Assembly: GCA_013298545.1 (NCBI GenBank)
Contig: JAAFIA010000020.1
Coordinates: forward strand, 1-60,626
Origin: Bacteroidota bacterium
GTDB lineage: Bacteria > Bacteroidota > Bacteroidia > Palsa-965
Direction of reading: 5' to 3'
DNA: 60,626 bases
The notes beneath the pieces were generated by a model. It made no database searches. It was not told the DNA's origin and saw only the letters and a list, made by a program, of their open reading frames with translations. Position 1 is the stretch's first letter. Every line of letters begins with the position of its first letter. A program made the position numbers and the translations under genes. Positions 34,226-43,835 of this stretch are shown here, one piece after another.

Positions 34226-34298
34226 CGGTTTGAATTTGAGGCAAGTTAGCAAAAACCCGAAGAAAAAAAAGCCTTGGTTTTTCAAACCGCCTTAAAAA

Positions 34299-34751
34299 TC
34301 AACCTGCCGAATCGTTGGTGTTTGGCAATTCGATGAGTGTGCATTGTGCTGCTGCACACAATTTCTCTGTGCCGTTTTTCACGATAAAAATATCGGAACG
34401 GCAAACGCTCAATGTTTTTCCATGTTTCAGCACTTCAGCACGAGCAATCAATAATTCGCCATCGGCTGGCGAAACGAGGTTGAGCTTAAACTCAACGCTG
34501 AGAATAGACGATTGAGCAGCCATGAGCGTGAACGCTGCATATCCAGCAGCATTATCGGCAAGTGTAGCCACAATTCCGGCATGAAAAAACTGATGTTGTT
34601 GTGTCAGTTGAACTTGGTAGGGCAAATGAATTTCGCAGTAACCCGGCTCAATGCCCCGAAGTTCAGCTTGAATCAATTGCATAAAAGCTTGCCGCGCAAA
34701 ACTGTCTTGAACACGGCGGACATAATTCAAATCCTGAGGCGTATAAAGCAT
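34299..34751 (-). CDS. PaaI-type hotdog thioesterase
   Basis: 150 residues, cytosolic hotdog fold. The hallmark helix QHQFFHAGIVATLADNAAGY is at about residues 52-71, followed by LSVEFKLNLVSPADGELLIARAEVL, both typical of the acyl-CoA thioesterase family. The substrate is not known. Divergent from leuS; the -7 box TATATTCG lies 9 nt upstream of the ATG. Terminates close to the T9SS gene on the same strand, 73 bp before its start. Confidence 0.85.
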   Translation of the reverse strand: MLYTPQDLNYVRRVQDSFARQAFMQLIQAELRGIEPGYCEIHLPYQVQLTQQHQFFHAGIVATLADNAAGYAAFTLMAAQSSILSVEFKLNLVSPADGELLIARAEVLKHGKTLSVCRSDIFIVKNGTEKLCAAAQCTLIELPNTNDSAG

Positions 34752-34760
34752 AAGACAAGA

Positions 34761-34768
34761 CGAATATA
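34761..34768 (-). promoter_or_regulatory. -7 box TATATTCG for the thioesterase
   Basis: Reads TATATTCG on the minus strand, the TAnnTTCG variant, 9 nt before the ATG at 34751. Confidence 0.4.
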
Positions 34769-34862
34769 CCGATCTGTTTTCAATCTCAGTTAGCAGATGC
34801 TATAAATTATCTTTTTCAGGTGTCTTTGGGCCTTTTTTCGCGCAAACAGCCCTGACTATTTG

Positions 34863-34870
34863 TAATTTCG
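34863..34870 (+). promoter_or_regulatory. -7 box TAATTTCG for leuS
   Basis: TAATTTCG, the TTCG variant of the -7 box, 31 nt before the leuS ATG. A similar TTCG variant precedes recG and aspS. Confidence 0.4.
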
Positions 34871-34901
34871 CCCTTCATTCTTTACCTGTAAGCAAAGCAT
34901 T

Positions 34902-37718
34902 ATGGAATACAATTTCCGCGAAATCGAAGCGAAGTGGCAAAAATTCTGGCATGAAAACCAGACTTACAAAACCAACAATTCGGATAACCGTCCGAAATAT
35001 TATATTCTCGATATGTTTCCCTATCCATCAGGCGCAGGGCTGCATGTCGGTCATCCACTCGGATTTATCGCATCCGATATTGTTGCGCGTTTCAAACGCT
35101 TACAAGGCATGAATGTCTTGCATCCGATGGGTTACGATGCGTTTGGCTTGCCTGCCGAACAGTATGCTATTCAAACAGGCCGTCATCCCGAAGACACCAC
35201 GCGTGAAAATATTGCCCGCTACCGCCAACAATTCGATCGTATTGGGTTTTCGTACGATTGGTCGCGCGAAATTAGAACCTGCGCGCCGGAATATTACAAA
35301 TGGACACAATGGGTTTTTCTGCAATTGTTTCATTCGTGGTACAACTGCGACAAACAAAAAGCGGAACACATCGACTCGCTCATTGCACATTTTGAGCAAG
35401 AAGGATTTAACGACGATTTGCACCGCTATTTAACTGGCGATATTGAGCATGATTTAAAACCATTTTCGGCAAGCGATTGGAAACAGTTTTCGGAAAAAGA
35501 AAAATCGGATGTGCTGCTTAACTTCCGCCTCGCTTACTTGAGCGAAGCATGGGTAAACTGGTGTCCAGCGATGGGAACAGTACTTGCAAACGACGAAGTC
35601 AAAGATGGTGTGAGTGAGCGTGGCGGTTATCCTGTTGAGCGCAAACGCATGCCGCAATGGAGTTTGCGCATTACAGCGTATGCCGAACGTTTGTTGAGTG
35701 GCCTCGATACGATTGATTGGAGCGAAAGCATGAAAGAAGCACAACGCAACTGGATTGGCCGTTCTGAAGGAACTTCATTAAAATTTCAATTGGATGGTCA
35801 TGCACAATCCATCGAAGTATTTACCACACGTCCGGATACGATTTTTGGCGTGAGCTTTTTAACGCTTGCTCCAGAACATGAATTGGTTGATCAAATTACG
35901 ACTGCGGAATACCGCAATGCTGTTTCAGATTACATCAACGAGGCCAAAAAGAAATCGGAACGCGAACGCCAAGCCGATGTTAAAAAAGTGAGCGGCCAAT
36001 TTACTGGGGCGTATGTACTGCATCCGTTTACACAAGCCAAAGTTCCGGTTTGGATCGGCGATTATGTGCTTGCGGGCTATGGAACAGGTGCTGTTATGGC
36101 CGTGCCTGGACACGATTCGCGCGATTATGCATTTGCAAAACATTTTGCGCTACCCATCATCGAAGTAGTTAAAGGTGGCGATCTCTCTGTTGAATCATAC
36201 GATGCCAAAACAGGCGAATTGGTCAACTCCGATTTCCTCAACGGGCTTGATGTGAAAGCTGCCGTTCGCAAAGCGATTGAAGAAATTGAAAAGCATGGCA
36301 TTGGAAAAGGCAAAATCAATTACCGTTTGCGCGATGCGGCTTTTGGTCGCCAGCGGTATTGGGGCGAACCAATTCCGATTTATTTTAAAGATGGCATTCC
36401 TTGCCCGCTCGCTGAAAACGAATTGCCACTTATTTTGCCTCAAGTCGATAAATTTTTACCAACCGAAACGGGCGAGCCACCACTGGCCCGCGCGGCAAAC
36501 TGGAAATATCAAGATAAGTACGATTACGAATGGACCACCATGCCCGGCTGGGCTGGCTCGAGCTGGTATTTTTTGCGCTACATGGATCCGCACAACTCAA
36601 CGGAATTTGTAGCGCAAGAAGCCGCCAATTATTGGAAAAATGTTGACTTGTATTTTGGTGGTGCAGAACATGCCACAGGACATTTGCTTTATGTGCGTTT
36701 CTGGACAAAATTCTTGTTCGATATTGGGAAAATTCAAGTCGATGAACCAGCGCAGAAATTGGTGAATCAAGGCATGATTCAGGGCACGAGTATGGTTGGG
36801 CATGTTCGCGTAGAACGTAACGCGGGCGAGGAAGAAAAATACATATTACTTCCTCCCGGCAAAGCCATTAAAGACGAAACATTTCATAAAAATTACTTGA
36901 TTGACTTTGTTGAATTTGCTGATGGGAAATACTTCATCGATCAAAATGGCGCAGCAAAAACGCGTGCAAAAGAAGCAACATTCCGAAATTATCATTTGTC
37001 GGCAGATCGTATTGAACTTACTCCGGCAACGGAAAAAATGTCGAAATCAAAATTCAATGTTGTTAATCCTGACGACATCTGCGATCAATACGGCGCAGAT
37101 ACCTTGCGTTTATACGAAATGTTCCTTGGTCCATTGGAACAGCACAAACCGTGGAATACCAATGGCATTAGCGGCACCTACAATTTCTTGCGCAAATTCT
37201 GGCGTTTGTTTTATGACCAATCGGGCAACCTTTTGCTGAACGATGCGTCTGCTGAAAAAGCAGAATTAAAAGTTCTGCATAAAACATTGAAAAAAATATC
37301 GGAAGACATCGAGAAGTTTGCATTCAATACGTGTGTGAGTTCGTTCATGATTGCGGTAAACGAACTGAGCGATTTAAAATGCCATAAGCGTACCATCCTC
37401 GAACCTTTGGTCATTGCCCTTTCGCCTTTCGCACCACATATTGCCGAAGAGCTTTGGTCAAAATTGGGTCATACAACAAGTGTTTGCCTCGAACGTTTCC
37501 CAAAAATCGACACCTCGTATTTGGTTGAAGATACCTTCGATTATCCGGTGCAGATCAATGGTAAAATGAAATTTAAACATACCGCATCGCTTCAAGATAC
37601 GCCTGCACAAATCGAGGCCGGAATTCTTGCTTCTGACGAAGGGCAAAAGTACCTGGAAGGCAAAACGCCCAAAAAATTCGTTGTTGTGCCGGGCCGGATT
37701 GTGAATATTGTTGTGTAA
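34902..37718 (+). CDS. leuS: Leucine--tRNA ligase
   Basis: Charges tRNA-Leu with leucine. 938 residues. Class I HIGH signature within FPYPSGAGLHVGHPLG near residue 42; an editing CP1 domain at about 240-440 with TTRPDTIFGVSFLTLAPEH and GTGAVMAVPGHDSRD; WAGSSWYFLRYMDP near 550; KMSKSKFNVVNPDD near 715 as the second ATP motif; anticodon-binding helical domain after 760. The acidic insert at about 640-700 (EERNAGEEEKYIL-type) is common in Bacteroidota LeuRS. Single gene with its own promoter. Confidence 0.98.
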   Translation: MEYNFREIEAKWQKFWHENQTYKTNNSDNRPKYYILDMFPYPSGAGLHVGHPLGFIASDIVARFKRLQGMNVLHPMGYDAFGLPAEQYAIQTGRHPEDTTRENIARYRQQFDRIGFSYDWSREIRTCAPEYYKWTQWVFLQLFHSWYNCDKQKAEHIDSLIAHFEQEGFNDDLHRYLTGDIEHDLKPFSASDWKQFSEKEKSDVLLNFRLAYLSEAWVNWCPAMGTVLANDEVKDGVSERGGYPVERKRMPQWSLRITAYAERLLSGLDTIDWSESMKEAQRNWIGRSEGTSLKFQLDGHAQSIEVFTTRPDTIFGVSFLTLAPEHELVDQITTAEYRNAVSDYINEAKKKSERERQADVKKVSGQFTGAYVLHPFTQAKVPVWIGDYVLAGYGTGAVMAVPGHDSRDYAFAKHFALPIIEVVKGGDLSVESYDAKTGELVNSDFLNGLDVKAAVRKAIEEIEKHGIGKGKINYRLRDAAFGRQRYWGEPIPIYFKDGIPCPLAENELPLILPQVDKFLPTETGEPPLARAANWKYQDKYDYEWTTMPGWAGSSWYFLRYMDPHNSTEFVAQEAANYWKNVDLYFGGAEHATGHLLYVRFWTKFLFDIGKIQVDEPAQKLVNQGMIQGTSMVGHVRVERNAGEEEKYILLPPGKAIKDETFHKNYLIDFVEFADGKYFIDQNGAAKTRAKEATFRNYHLSADRIELTPATEKMSKSKFNVVNPDDICDQYGADTLRLYEMFLGPLEQHKPWNTNGISGTYNFLRKFWRLFYDQSGNLLLNDASAEKAELKVLHKTLKKISEDIEKFAFNTCVSSFMIAVNELSDLKCHKRTILEPLVIALSPFAPHIAEELWSKLGHTTSVCLERFPKIDTSYLVEDTFDYPVQINGKMKFKHTASLQDTPAQIEAGILASDEGQKYLEGKTPKKFVVVPGRIVNIVV

Positions 37719-37852
37719 AACGCCCATTTTCGTTATTTGTAAATGACTGATTTTGATTAATTTGCATGATAATTCAAAAAACTTGGCTGCCTCTAGTGGC
37801 TTTGGCATGTGCTTTGGATTATTGCTGTAACGCTATCAAAGAAATAAACATC

Positions 37853-38638
37853 ATGAAACGCCTATTTTTTGCCCTTGGGATTGCTGTTTTAATGCCCTTC
37901 GCTACTGAAGCGCAAACGGCTACATCGCTCCGCAAAATCCCGAACAACTCGTTCAAACGCGGCGAAACCATCAAATACCGCATGCACTACGGAAGTGTCA
38001 ATGCGGGCGAGTGCATCATCTCCGTCGAAAACGAAAATAAATTAATTGGTGGTCGCAGTACCTTCCACGTTTTAGGAAAAGGCTATTCGTTTGGTGCTTT
38101 CGACTGGTTCTTTAAAGTTCGTGACCGCTACGAATCGTATGTGGATGAAGACGCACTTGTGCCTTGGCTGTTTTTGCGCAACATCAACGAAGGTGGTTAT
38201 AAACTTTCGCAGACGCAATCGTTTGACCATTTCAAAGGAAAGGTGATTTCCAATGGAAAAGCCTTGACGGTTCCGATCAATATTCAGGACATGATTTCAT
38301 CGTTCTATTATGCGCGAACACTCGATTACAGCAAAGCCAAAAAAGGCGATTTGTTTTCGTTGCAAACATTTGTGGATGACGAGGTTTGGGATTTGAAGAT
38401 CAAATTTATTGGTCGCGAAACCATCAAAACCGATGTTGGAAATGTTGCCTGTATGAAATTCCATCCGGTTGTTCAAAAGGGCCGCGTATTCAAAAAAGAA
38501 GAAGACTTGACAGTTTGGATTAGCGACGATGCCAACCACATTCCGATTCGTGCTGAGGCTGATATTTTGATTGGTTCTGTAAAAATGGACATCAAATCAC
38601 ATTCTGGATTAATGAATCCGCTGAATGTGATCAAGTAA
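37853..38638 (+). CDS. DUF3108 periplasmic protein
   Basis: 261 residues. Signal peptide MKRLFFALGIAVLMPFATEAQ, then a beta-rich body with the DUF3108 pattern: FKRGETIKYRMHYGSVNAGE near 35, GAFDWFFKVRDRYESYVDED near 80, and a final WISDDANHIPIRAEADILIG. Members are thought to be periplasmic or outer-membrane associated; function unknown. Start taken at ATG 37853 where the signal starts; the longer reading adds 29 residues without features. Ends in a strong terminator; unlinked functionally to leuS, 134 bp upstream. Confidence 0.88.
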   Translation: MKRLFFALGIAVLMPFATEAQTATSLRKIPNNSFKRGETIKYRMHYGSVNAGECIISVENENKLIGGRSTFHVLGKGYSFGAFDWFFKVRDRYESYVDEDALVPWLFLRNINEGGYKLSQTQSFDHFKGKVISNGKALTVPINIQDMISSFYYARTLDYSKAKKGDLFSLQTFVDDEVWDLKIKFIGRETIKTDVGNVACMKFHPVVQKGRVFKKEEDLTVWISDDANHIPIRAEADILIGSVKMDIKSHSGLMNPLNVIK

Positions 38639-38658
38639 TCACCTTAAAAATCATCCCC

Positions 38659-38696
38659 ACGGGCGTAACTTTCAAAAGAAGTTACGCCCGTTTTTT
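38659..38696 (+). terminator. Intrinsic terminator after the DUF3108 gene
   Basis: Perfect 13-bp stem: acgggcgtaactt (38659-38671) pairs with aagttacgcccgt (38679-38691) around a 7-nt loop, followed by six T (38691-38696). The -7 box of the next gene begins 15 bp further. Confidence 0.93.
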
Positions 38697-38711
38697 AGTT
38701 GCGCATTTTCC

Positions 38712-38719
38712 TACCTTTG
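38712..38719 (+). promoter_or_regulatory. -7 box TACCTTTG for the HD hydrolase
   Basis: Exact TAnnTTTG 6 nt before the ATG at 38726; implies a leaderless or near-leaderless mRNA right after the upstream terminator. Confidence 0.6.
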
Positions 38720-38725
38720 CCCACT

Positions 38726-39964
38726 ATGCCGCAAGCAGTGAAGCGAAAAATTTTTAACGATCCGGTTTATGGGTTTGTAACCGTTCCCAGTGAATTGGTT
38801 TTTCGACTGATCGATCATCCGTATTTTCAGCGGCTGCGTCGCATTCGGCAACTGGGCTTAACCAATTTGGTTTATCCGGGCGCATTGCACACCCGCTTTC
38901 ATCATGCTATGGGCGCGATGCATTTGATGGATCAAGCGATTGAAGTGATTCGCTCCAAAGGTCATACCATTACCGATGCCGAAGCGGAAGCTGCCAACAT
39001 TGCTATTTTACTGCACGATATTGGGCATGGCCCGTTTTCGCATGCGCTCGAAAACAGCATTGTTCATCACGTTACACATGAAGATATTTCGGGTCTTATC
39101 ATGGATCGACTCAATGTCGAACTTGGTGGAAAACTCGATCTGGCTATTAAAATTTTCCGCAATCAATACAAGAAAGAATTTCTGCATCAATTAGTCTCTG
39201 GCCAACTCGATATGGATCGGCTCGATTATTTGCGCCGCGATAGTTTTTTCACAGGCGTTTCGGAAGGAATTGTGAGTAGCAATCGTATTGTGAAAATGCT
39301 CAATGTGGTTAACGACCAATTGGTCGTCGAAGACAAAGGCATTTATTCCATCGAAAAATTCATCATTGCGCGCCGCTTGATGTATTGGCAAGTGTATTTG
39401 CACAAAACCGTTTTGAGTGCCGAACATTTATTGGTAAACATCCTGAAACGTGCGAAAATGCTGGCCGAACAAGGAGTCGAATTGTTTTGTACACCGGCAT
39501 TAAAAATTTTCCTCTACGATAAAATTACCAAAACAGCTTTCGTCAAACGTCCTGAAGTGCTCGAAGCATTTGCGCGCCTCGACGATTACGATTTGATGGC
39601 GGCGATCAAAGTATGGACCGATCATTCGGACCGCATTTTAGCGGAGCTGTGTCGCAATTTGGTTGACCGTAATTTATATGCTGTTGAATTGCAAAACAAA
39701 CCGTTTAGCGGCAGTTATGTAGAAGAATTGCAACGCAAAGCGCGCAAAAAATATGATGTAAATAAAGACGAACTGCCGTTTTATGTGTTTACGGGTGCGG
39801 TTCAAAACAAAGCATACAGCACCGACAATATTCGCATCAACATTCTTTTCAAAAATGGACAAGTCATGGACATTGCCGAGGCGGCAGACTTGTTTAACAT
39901 CTCTGTTTTAGCTCGTCCGGTAAAAAAATATTTTCTCTGTTATCCCAAACAATTACGTTCGTGA
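38726..39964 (+). CDS. HD-domain phosphohydrolase (dNTPase-like)
   Basis: 412 residues, cytosolic. HD metal-binding pattern: HTRFHHAMGAMHL near residue 53, ILLHDIGHGPFSHALE near 91, and DMDRLDYLRRD near 160 for the distal Asp. The order resembles bacterial dNTPase/SAMHD1-like enzymes (Pfam HD; YfbR/SAMHD1 group), which split dNTP to nucleoside and triphosphate, though the substrate is not shown here. Start taken at ATG 38726. Overlaps the MFS gene by 4 bp (GTGA), so the two are translationally coupled; a functional link is not evident. Confidence 0.9.
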   Translation: MPQAVKRKIFNDPVYGFVTVPSELVFRLIDHPYFQRLRRIRQLGLTNLVYPGALHTRFHHAMGAMHLMDQAIEVIRSKGHTITDAEAEAANIAILLHDIGHGPFSHALENSIVHHVTHEDISGLIMDRLNVELGGKLDLAIKIFRNQYKKEFLHQLVSGQLDMDRLDYLRRDSFFTGVSEGIVSSNRIVKMLNVVNDQLVVEDKGIYSIEKFIIARRLMYWQVYLHKTVLSAEHLLVNILKRAKMLAEQGVELFCTPALKIFLYDKITKTAFVKRPEVLEAFARLDDYDLMAAIKVWTDHSDRILAELCRNLVDRNLYAVELQNKPFSGSYVEELQRKARKKYDVNKDELPFYVFTGAVQNKAYSTDNIRINILFKNGQVMDIAEAADLFNISVLARPVKKYFLCYPKQLRS

Positions 39965-41217
39965 GCGAAACAACACCACCGACCGAATCAACGCAAAAAT
40001 CTGCCTTGTTATTTATCTTCATCACCTTATTTATTGATGTGATGGGCTTGGGCATTATCATTCCTGTATTGCCTGATTTAATCATCAGCATGGTTGGCGG
40101 AACGTATGAAACAGCGGTTGTTTATGGCGGCTTGATGATGTTGATGTATTCTGTATTGCAATTTTTCTTTTCGCCCATTCTCGGTTCGTTGAGCGATCAG
40201 TTGGGCCGTCGTCCGGTACTTTTATTTTCGTTGCTTGGTTTTGGTGTAGATTATTTTCTGACGGCATTTGCACCAACCATTGGGTGGCTTTTTGTGGGGC
40301 GGGGCATTGCTGGAATTACGGGAGCAAGTTTCACCACAGCCACAGCTTACATCGCCGATATTAGTCCGCCAGAAAAACGCGCAGCAAATTTTGGTATTGT
40401 AGGCGCGGCTTTCGGGCTTGGCTTTATTGCTGGTCCGGCGATTGGTGGTGCTTTGGCAGAATTTCCGACGCGTGTTCCATTTTTTGTTGCGGCAGGCTTG
40501 TCGTTATGCAATGCTATTTTCGGATACTTCGTTATGCCCGAATCGCTTAAACCCGAGAATAGACGCAAGTTTAGCTGGAAACGCGCCAATCCCATTGGAT
40601 CGTTCATCCATTTTTCGGGGCAACCTTTTATCATGCTCATGGCCATCGCCTTTTTTCTGGTGAACCTCGCTGGACAATCGCTTCCAACAACATGGTCGTA
40701 TTTTACGATGGGCGAACTCGGTTGGTCAAAATCGCTTGTTGGGTATTCGCTTGCCGCCGTAGGTGTTGCGGTATCTGTTGTGCAGGGTGGACTGATTCGA
40801 AAAATTGTTCCTTGGCTGGGTGAGAAAAAATCTATTTTTGCCGGTATTATTCTTTATGCGTTAGGCATGCTCATTGCCGGAAGTGCAGGCGAAACAGGAA
40901 CATCTGCAGGAACTATATTGATGTTTGTTTGTATCATTCCATTGGCATTTGGCGGCATTGCAGGAGCAACCATTCAAGGCATGTTGTCAAAAGAAGTTGC
41001 GGCAAATGCACAAGGCGAGTTGCAAGGATTTATGAATGCTTGGGTAAGTGTTGCCGCAATTATTGGCCCTTTGCTGTTGCCTTTTTTGTACAACCATTTT
41101 TCAAAAGAAACAGCAACACCACATGCGCCGGGAGCTTCGTTCCTTTTTAGTGTTTTACTTTGCCTTGCTGGTCTTGTGCTAGCGGCTTATACGTTGAAAA
41201 AATATAGGAAGAGTTAA
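39961..41217 (+). CDS. MFS exporter, TCR/Tet family
   Basis: 418 residues with 12 predicted membrane segments, inner membrane. Motif A GSLSDQLGRRPVLLFSLLGF near residue 80; motif D-like IDVMGLGIIIPVLPDLI in segment 1; RGIAGITGASFTTATAYIAD in segment 4-5; GPAIGGALAEF in segment 5, the antiporter motif C region. Typical of tetracycline-resistance-like and related drug:H+ antiporters; the substrate cannot be told from sequence. Starts with GTG overlapping the HD gene stop. Confidence 0.9.
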   Translation: MSETTPPTESTQKSALLFIFITLFIDVMGLGIIIPVLPDLIISMVGGTYETAVVYGGLMMLMYSVLQFFFSPILGSLSDQLGRRPVLLFSLLGFGVDYFLTAFAPTIGWLFVGRGIAGITGASFTTATAYIADISPPEKRAANFGIVGAAFGLGFIAGPAIGGALAEFPTRVPFFVAAGLSLCNAIFGYFVMPESLKPENRRKFSWKRANPIGSFIHFSGQPFIMLMAIAFFLVNLAGQSLPTTWSYFTMGELGWSKSLVGYSLAAVGVAVSVVQGGLIRKIVPWLGEKKSIFAGIILYALGMLIAGSAGETGTSAGTILMFVCIIPLAFGGIAGATIQGMLSKEVAANAQGELQGFMNAWVSVAAIIGPLLLPFLYNHFSKETATPHAPGASFLFSVLLCLAGLVLAAYTLKKYRKS

Positions 41218-41264
41218 TCTGAAACTGCCAACGCCTTACAGAAAAAATAACACGGCCTTAGGCG

Positions 41265-41272
41265 TATTTTCG
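41265..41272 (+). promoter_or_regulatory. -7 box TATTTTCG for the lipid A operon
   Basis: TATTTTCG, the TTCG variant, 83 nt before the lpxD ATG. The long leader is unusual for this window; the choice of promoter is uncertain. Confidence 0.3.
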
Positions 41273-41355
41273 TTTGCCTTGCTGATTCGTTGTTTTGTCT
41301 TTTAAATCTTGCCTTGCCACATCGTTTGGCTCGTGCATTTTCTTATTTTTACCGG

Positions 41356-42393
41356 ATGAAATTTACTGCCGGACAAATTGCTGGACTTCTTGGTGGTCAA
41401 GTAGAGGGAAATGCAGATGCTGAAGTTTCTGCGCTTTCAAAAATCGAAGAGGGTAAACCCGGTTCGCTCTCTTTCCTATCCAATCCATTATACGCTTCGT
41501 ATATTTATACAACAGATGCCAGTATTGTCATCGTCAATCAAGATTTTGTTGCCGAGCAAGTATTCAAAAACACGTTAACACTTGTGCGTGTTCCAGATGC
41601 ACGTGCGGCATTTGCCACATTGCTCGATGCCTACAATCAATTCCGCAACAACAAAACAGGTATCGATCCTTCTGCTTCTATTTCTCCGTCAGCCAAACTC
41701 GGTGCCAATGTTTGGATTGGGCCGCTCGTATGCATTGGCGATCATGCCATTATCGGCGACAATGTAAAAATTCATCCGCACACTTTTGTGGGCGAGCAGG
41801 TGCGCGTAGGCGCAAATACCATTCTTCATGCAGGCGTAAAAATTTATCATGAATGTGTGATCGGTAACGATTGTATTCTTCATGCTGGAGTCGTCGTTGG
41901 GAGTGATGGATTTGGCTTTCAGCCCAACAGCGAAAACAACTACAAAAAAGTTCCGCACATCGGCAATGTGATCATCGAAGATCATGTTGAAGTTGGTGCC
42001 AACACAACCATTGACCGTGCTACGCTCGGCTCAACAATCATTCGCAAAGGTGTAAAGCTGGACAACCTCATTCAGATTGCACACAATGTAGAGATTGGCG
42101 AAAACACGGTCATTGCGGCTCAGACGGGCATTGCTGGCAGCACCAAAATTGGTCGCGATTGCCTGATCGGTGGCCAAGTTGGTATTGTGGGACATACAAC
42201 TATCGGCGACCGCGTAAAAATTGCTGCGCAATCAGGGATTGGGAATCCTTTAAAAGACGATGAAATTGTGCAAGGCTCGCCTGCATTTTCTATTGGTGAT
42301 TATAAACGTTCCTATGTTTTGTTCCGCAGCCTTCCTGATCTCAAAGCAAAAGTTCAGGACTTAGAAAAATTAATGAAAAATTCTGATCATTGA
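41356..42393 (+). CDS. lpxD: UDP-3-O-acylglucosamine N-acyltransferase
   Basis: Third step of lipid A synthesis, cytosolic face. 345 residues. N-terminal uridine-binding domain ([31 protein letters not shown]), then left-handed beta-helix hexapeptide repeats (about 110-300; [33 protein letters not shown]) with the catalytic His near [22 protein letters not shown], and a C-terminal helix. Start taken at ATG 41356; the longer reading adds 22 residues that do not fit the family. First gene of the lpxD-lpxC/fabZ-lpxA operon. Confidence 0.97.
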   Translation: MKFTAGQIAGLLGGQVEGNADAEVSALSKIEEGKPGSLSFLSNPLYASYIYTTDASIVIVNQDFVAEQVFKNTLTLVRVPDARAAFATLLDAYNQFRNNKTGIDPSASISPSAKLGANVWIGPLVCIGDHAIIGDNVKIHPHTFVGEQVRVGANTILHAGVKIYHECVIGNDCILHAGVVVGSDGFGFQPNSENNYKKVPHIGNVIIEDHVEVGANTTIDRATLGSTIIRKGVKLDNLIQIAHNVEIGENTVIAAQTGIAGSTKIGRDCLIGGQVGIVGHTTIGDRVKIAAQSGIGNPLKDDEIVQGSPAFSIGDYKRSYVLFRSLPDLKAKVQDLEKLMKNSDH

Positions 42394-42398
42394 TCCAG

Positions 42399-43835
42399 AT
42401 GACAACGAATCAACGTACACTGAAAGCAGCCGTTACTGTTACCGGCGTTGGCTTACACACCGGAAAAAAAGCAAGTCTGACCTTTCGCCCTGCTCCCGAA
42501 AATCATGGTTTTAAATTTCAACGCATCGATCTTCCAAACAAACCGATCATCGACGCCGATGTGGACAATGTAGTGGAAACCGCGCGCGGCACAACACTCG
42601 AACAAAACGGTGGGAAAGTAAATACCACCGAACATGCACTCGCGGCACTCATGGGTTGCGACCTCGACAATGTGTTGATGGAAATTGATGGACCCGAAGT
42701 TCCGATCATGGATGGTAGTTCGTGGCCGTTTATTGTGGCACTTGAATCGGTTGGTTTTGAAGAGCAAAAGGCAGAACGTGAATATTTTGTCCTTACCGAA
42801 AACCTCACTTACGAAGACCCAATCAAGAAAGTAGAAATGCTCGCCGTTCCGCAAGACGCATTTCGCGTAACGGTTATGGTTGATTACAACAGCGAAGTAT
42901 TGGGAACGCAACACGCATCAATGTATAGTTTGAGCGAGTTTAAAGAAAATATTTCGCGCTGCCGCACCTTCGTTTTCTTGCACGAACTCGAAGCCTTGCT
43001 TCAACACAACCTCATCAAAGGTGGCGATTTAGACAACGCCATTGTGCTCGTTGACAAACCCATGTCGAACGAAAAGCTGGATTACCTGCGCGAAGTGTTT
43101 AACAAACACGATGTTGAAGTAAAAGGCCAAGGCGTATTGAACAATACACAACTGCATTACTACAACGAACCCGCCCGCCACAAGCTCCTCGATATTGTTG
43201 GCGATCTCGCACTCGTAGGCGTACACATGAAAGCACACATTCTTGCTGCCCGCCCAGGTCATGCCGGAAATGTTGACTTTGCGCGAAAAATCAAAGAGCT
43301 TGTCAAAAAAGAACGTTCTAAAAAAGCTGAAACCACATTTGATCCACAAGCTCCAGCATTGCTCGATGTGCGTGAGATCATGAAAATTTTGCCACACCGC
43401 CAGCCATTTTTGTTTGTCGATAAAATCATCGAACTCACACCAACGTATGTCGTCGGTGTGAAAAACATCACCATGAGCGAATTTTGGACACAAGGACATT
43501 TCCCTGACGAACCCATTTTCCCTGGCGTTTTACAAGTTGAAGCGATGGCGCAAACGGGTGGTATTTTGTGTTTGAAAACAGTTCCCGATCCAGAAAATTA
43601 CCAAACGTATTTTCTGAAAATCGAAAGTGTGAAATTCAAACAGAAAGTCATTCCTGGCGATACCTGTGTTTTCAAACTCGAATTGCTTACTCCAATTCGT
43701 CGCGGACTTTGCCACATGAAAGGCACAACGTATGTCAACAACAAAGTAGCATCCGAAGCCGAAATGCTTGCGCAAATCGTCAAAGTGCGCAACCTCGATG
43801 TTCCTAAAAAAGAAGCACAACCTGCCAGCGTATGA
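42399..43835 (+). CDS. lpxC-fabZ: Bifunctional UDP-3-O-acyl-GlcNAc deacetylase / 3-hydroxyacyl-ACP dehydratase
   Basis: 478 residues: an LpxC domain (about 1-310) fused to FabZ (about 325-470). LpxC is the committed zinc deacetylase of lipid A synthesis: TTEHALAALMGCDLDN near 74 gives the first zinc His, and HKLLDIVGDLALVG near 262 the HxxxD zinc ligands. FabZ dehydrates 3-hydroxyacyl-ACP: LPHRQPFLFVDKI near 332 with the catalytic His, and GHFPDEPIFPGVLQVEAMAQ near 370 with its acidic partner. The fusion is a known trait of Bacteroidota and links lipid A and fatty acid synthesis. Start at ATG 42399, 5 nt after the lpxD stop; a TTG further up overlaps lpxD. Confidence 0.97.
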   Translation: MTTNQRTLKAAVTVTGVGLHTGKKASLTFRPAPENHGFKFQRIDLPNKPIIDADVDNVVETARGTTLEQNGGKVNTTEHALAALMGCDLDNVLMEIDGPEVPIMDGSSWPFIVALESVGFEEQKAEREYFVLTENLTYEDPIKKVEMLAVPQDAFRVTVMVDYNSEVLGTQHASMYSLSEFKENISRCRTFVFLHELEALLQHNLIKGGDLDNAIVLVDKPMSNEKLDYLREVFNKHDVEVKGQGVLNNTQLHYYNEPARHKLLDIVGDLALVGVHMKAHILAARPGHAGNVDFARKIKELVKKERSKKAETTFDPQAPALLDVREIMKILPHRQPFLFVDKIIELTPTYVVGVKNITMSEFWTQGHFPDEPIFPGVLQVEAMAQTGGILCLKTVPDPENYQTYFLKIESVKFKQKVIPGDTCVFKLELLTPIRRGLCHMKGTTYVNNKVASEAEMLAQIVKVRNLDVPKKEAQPASV

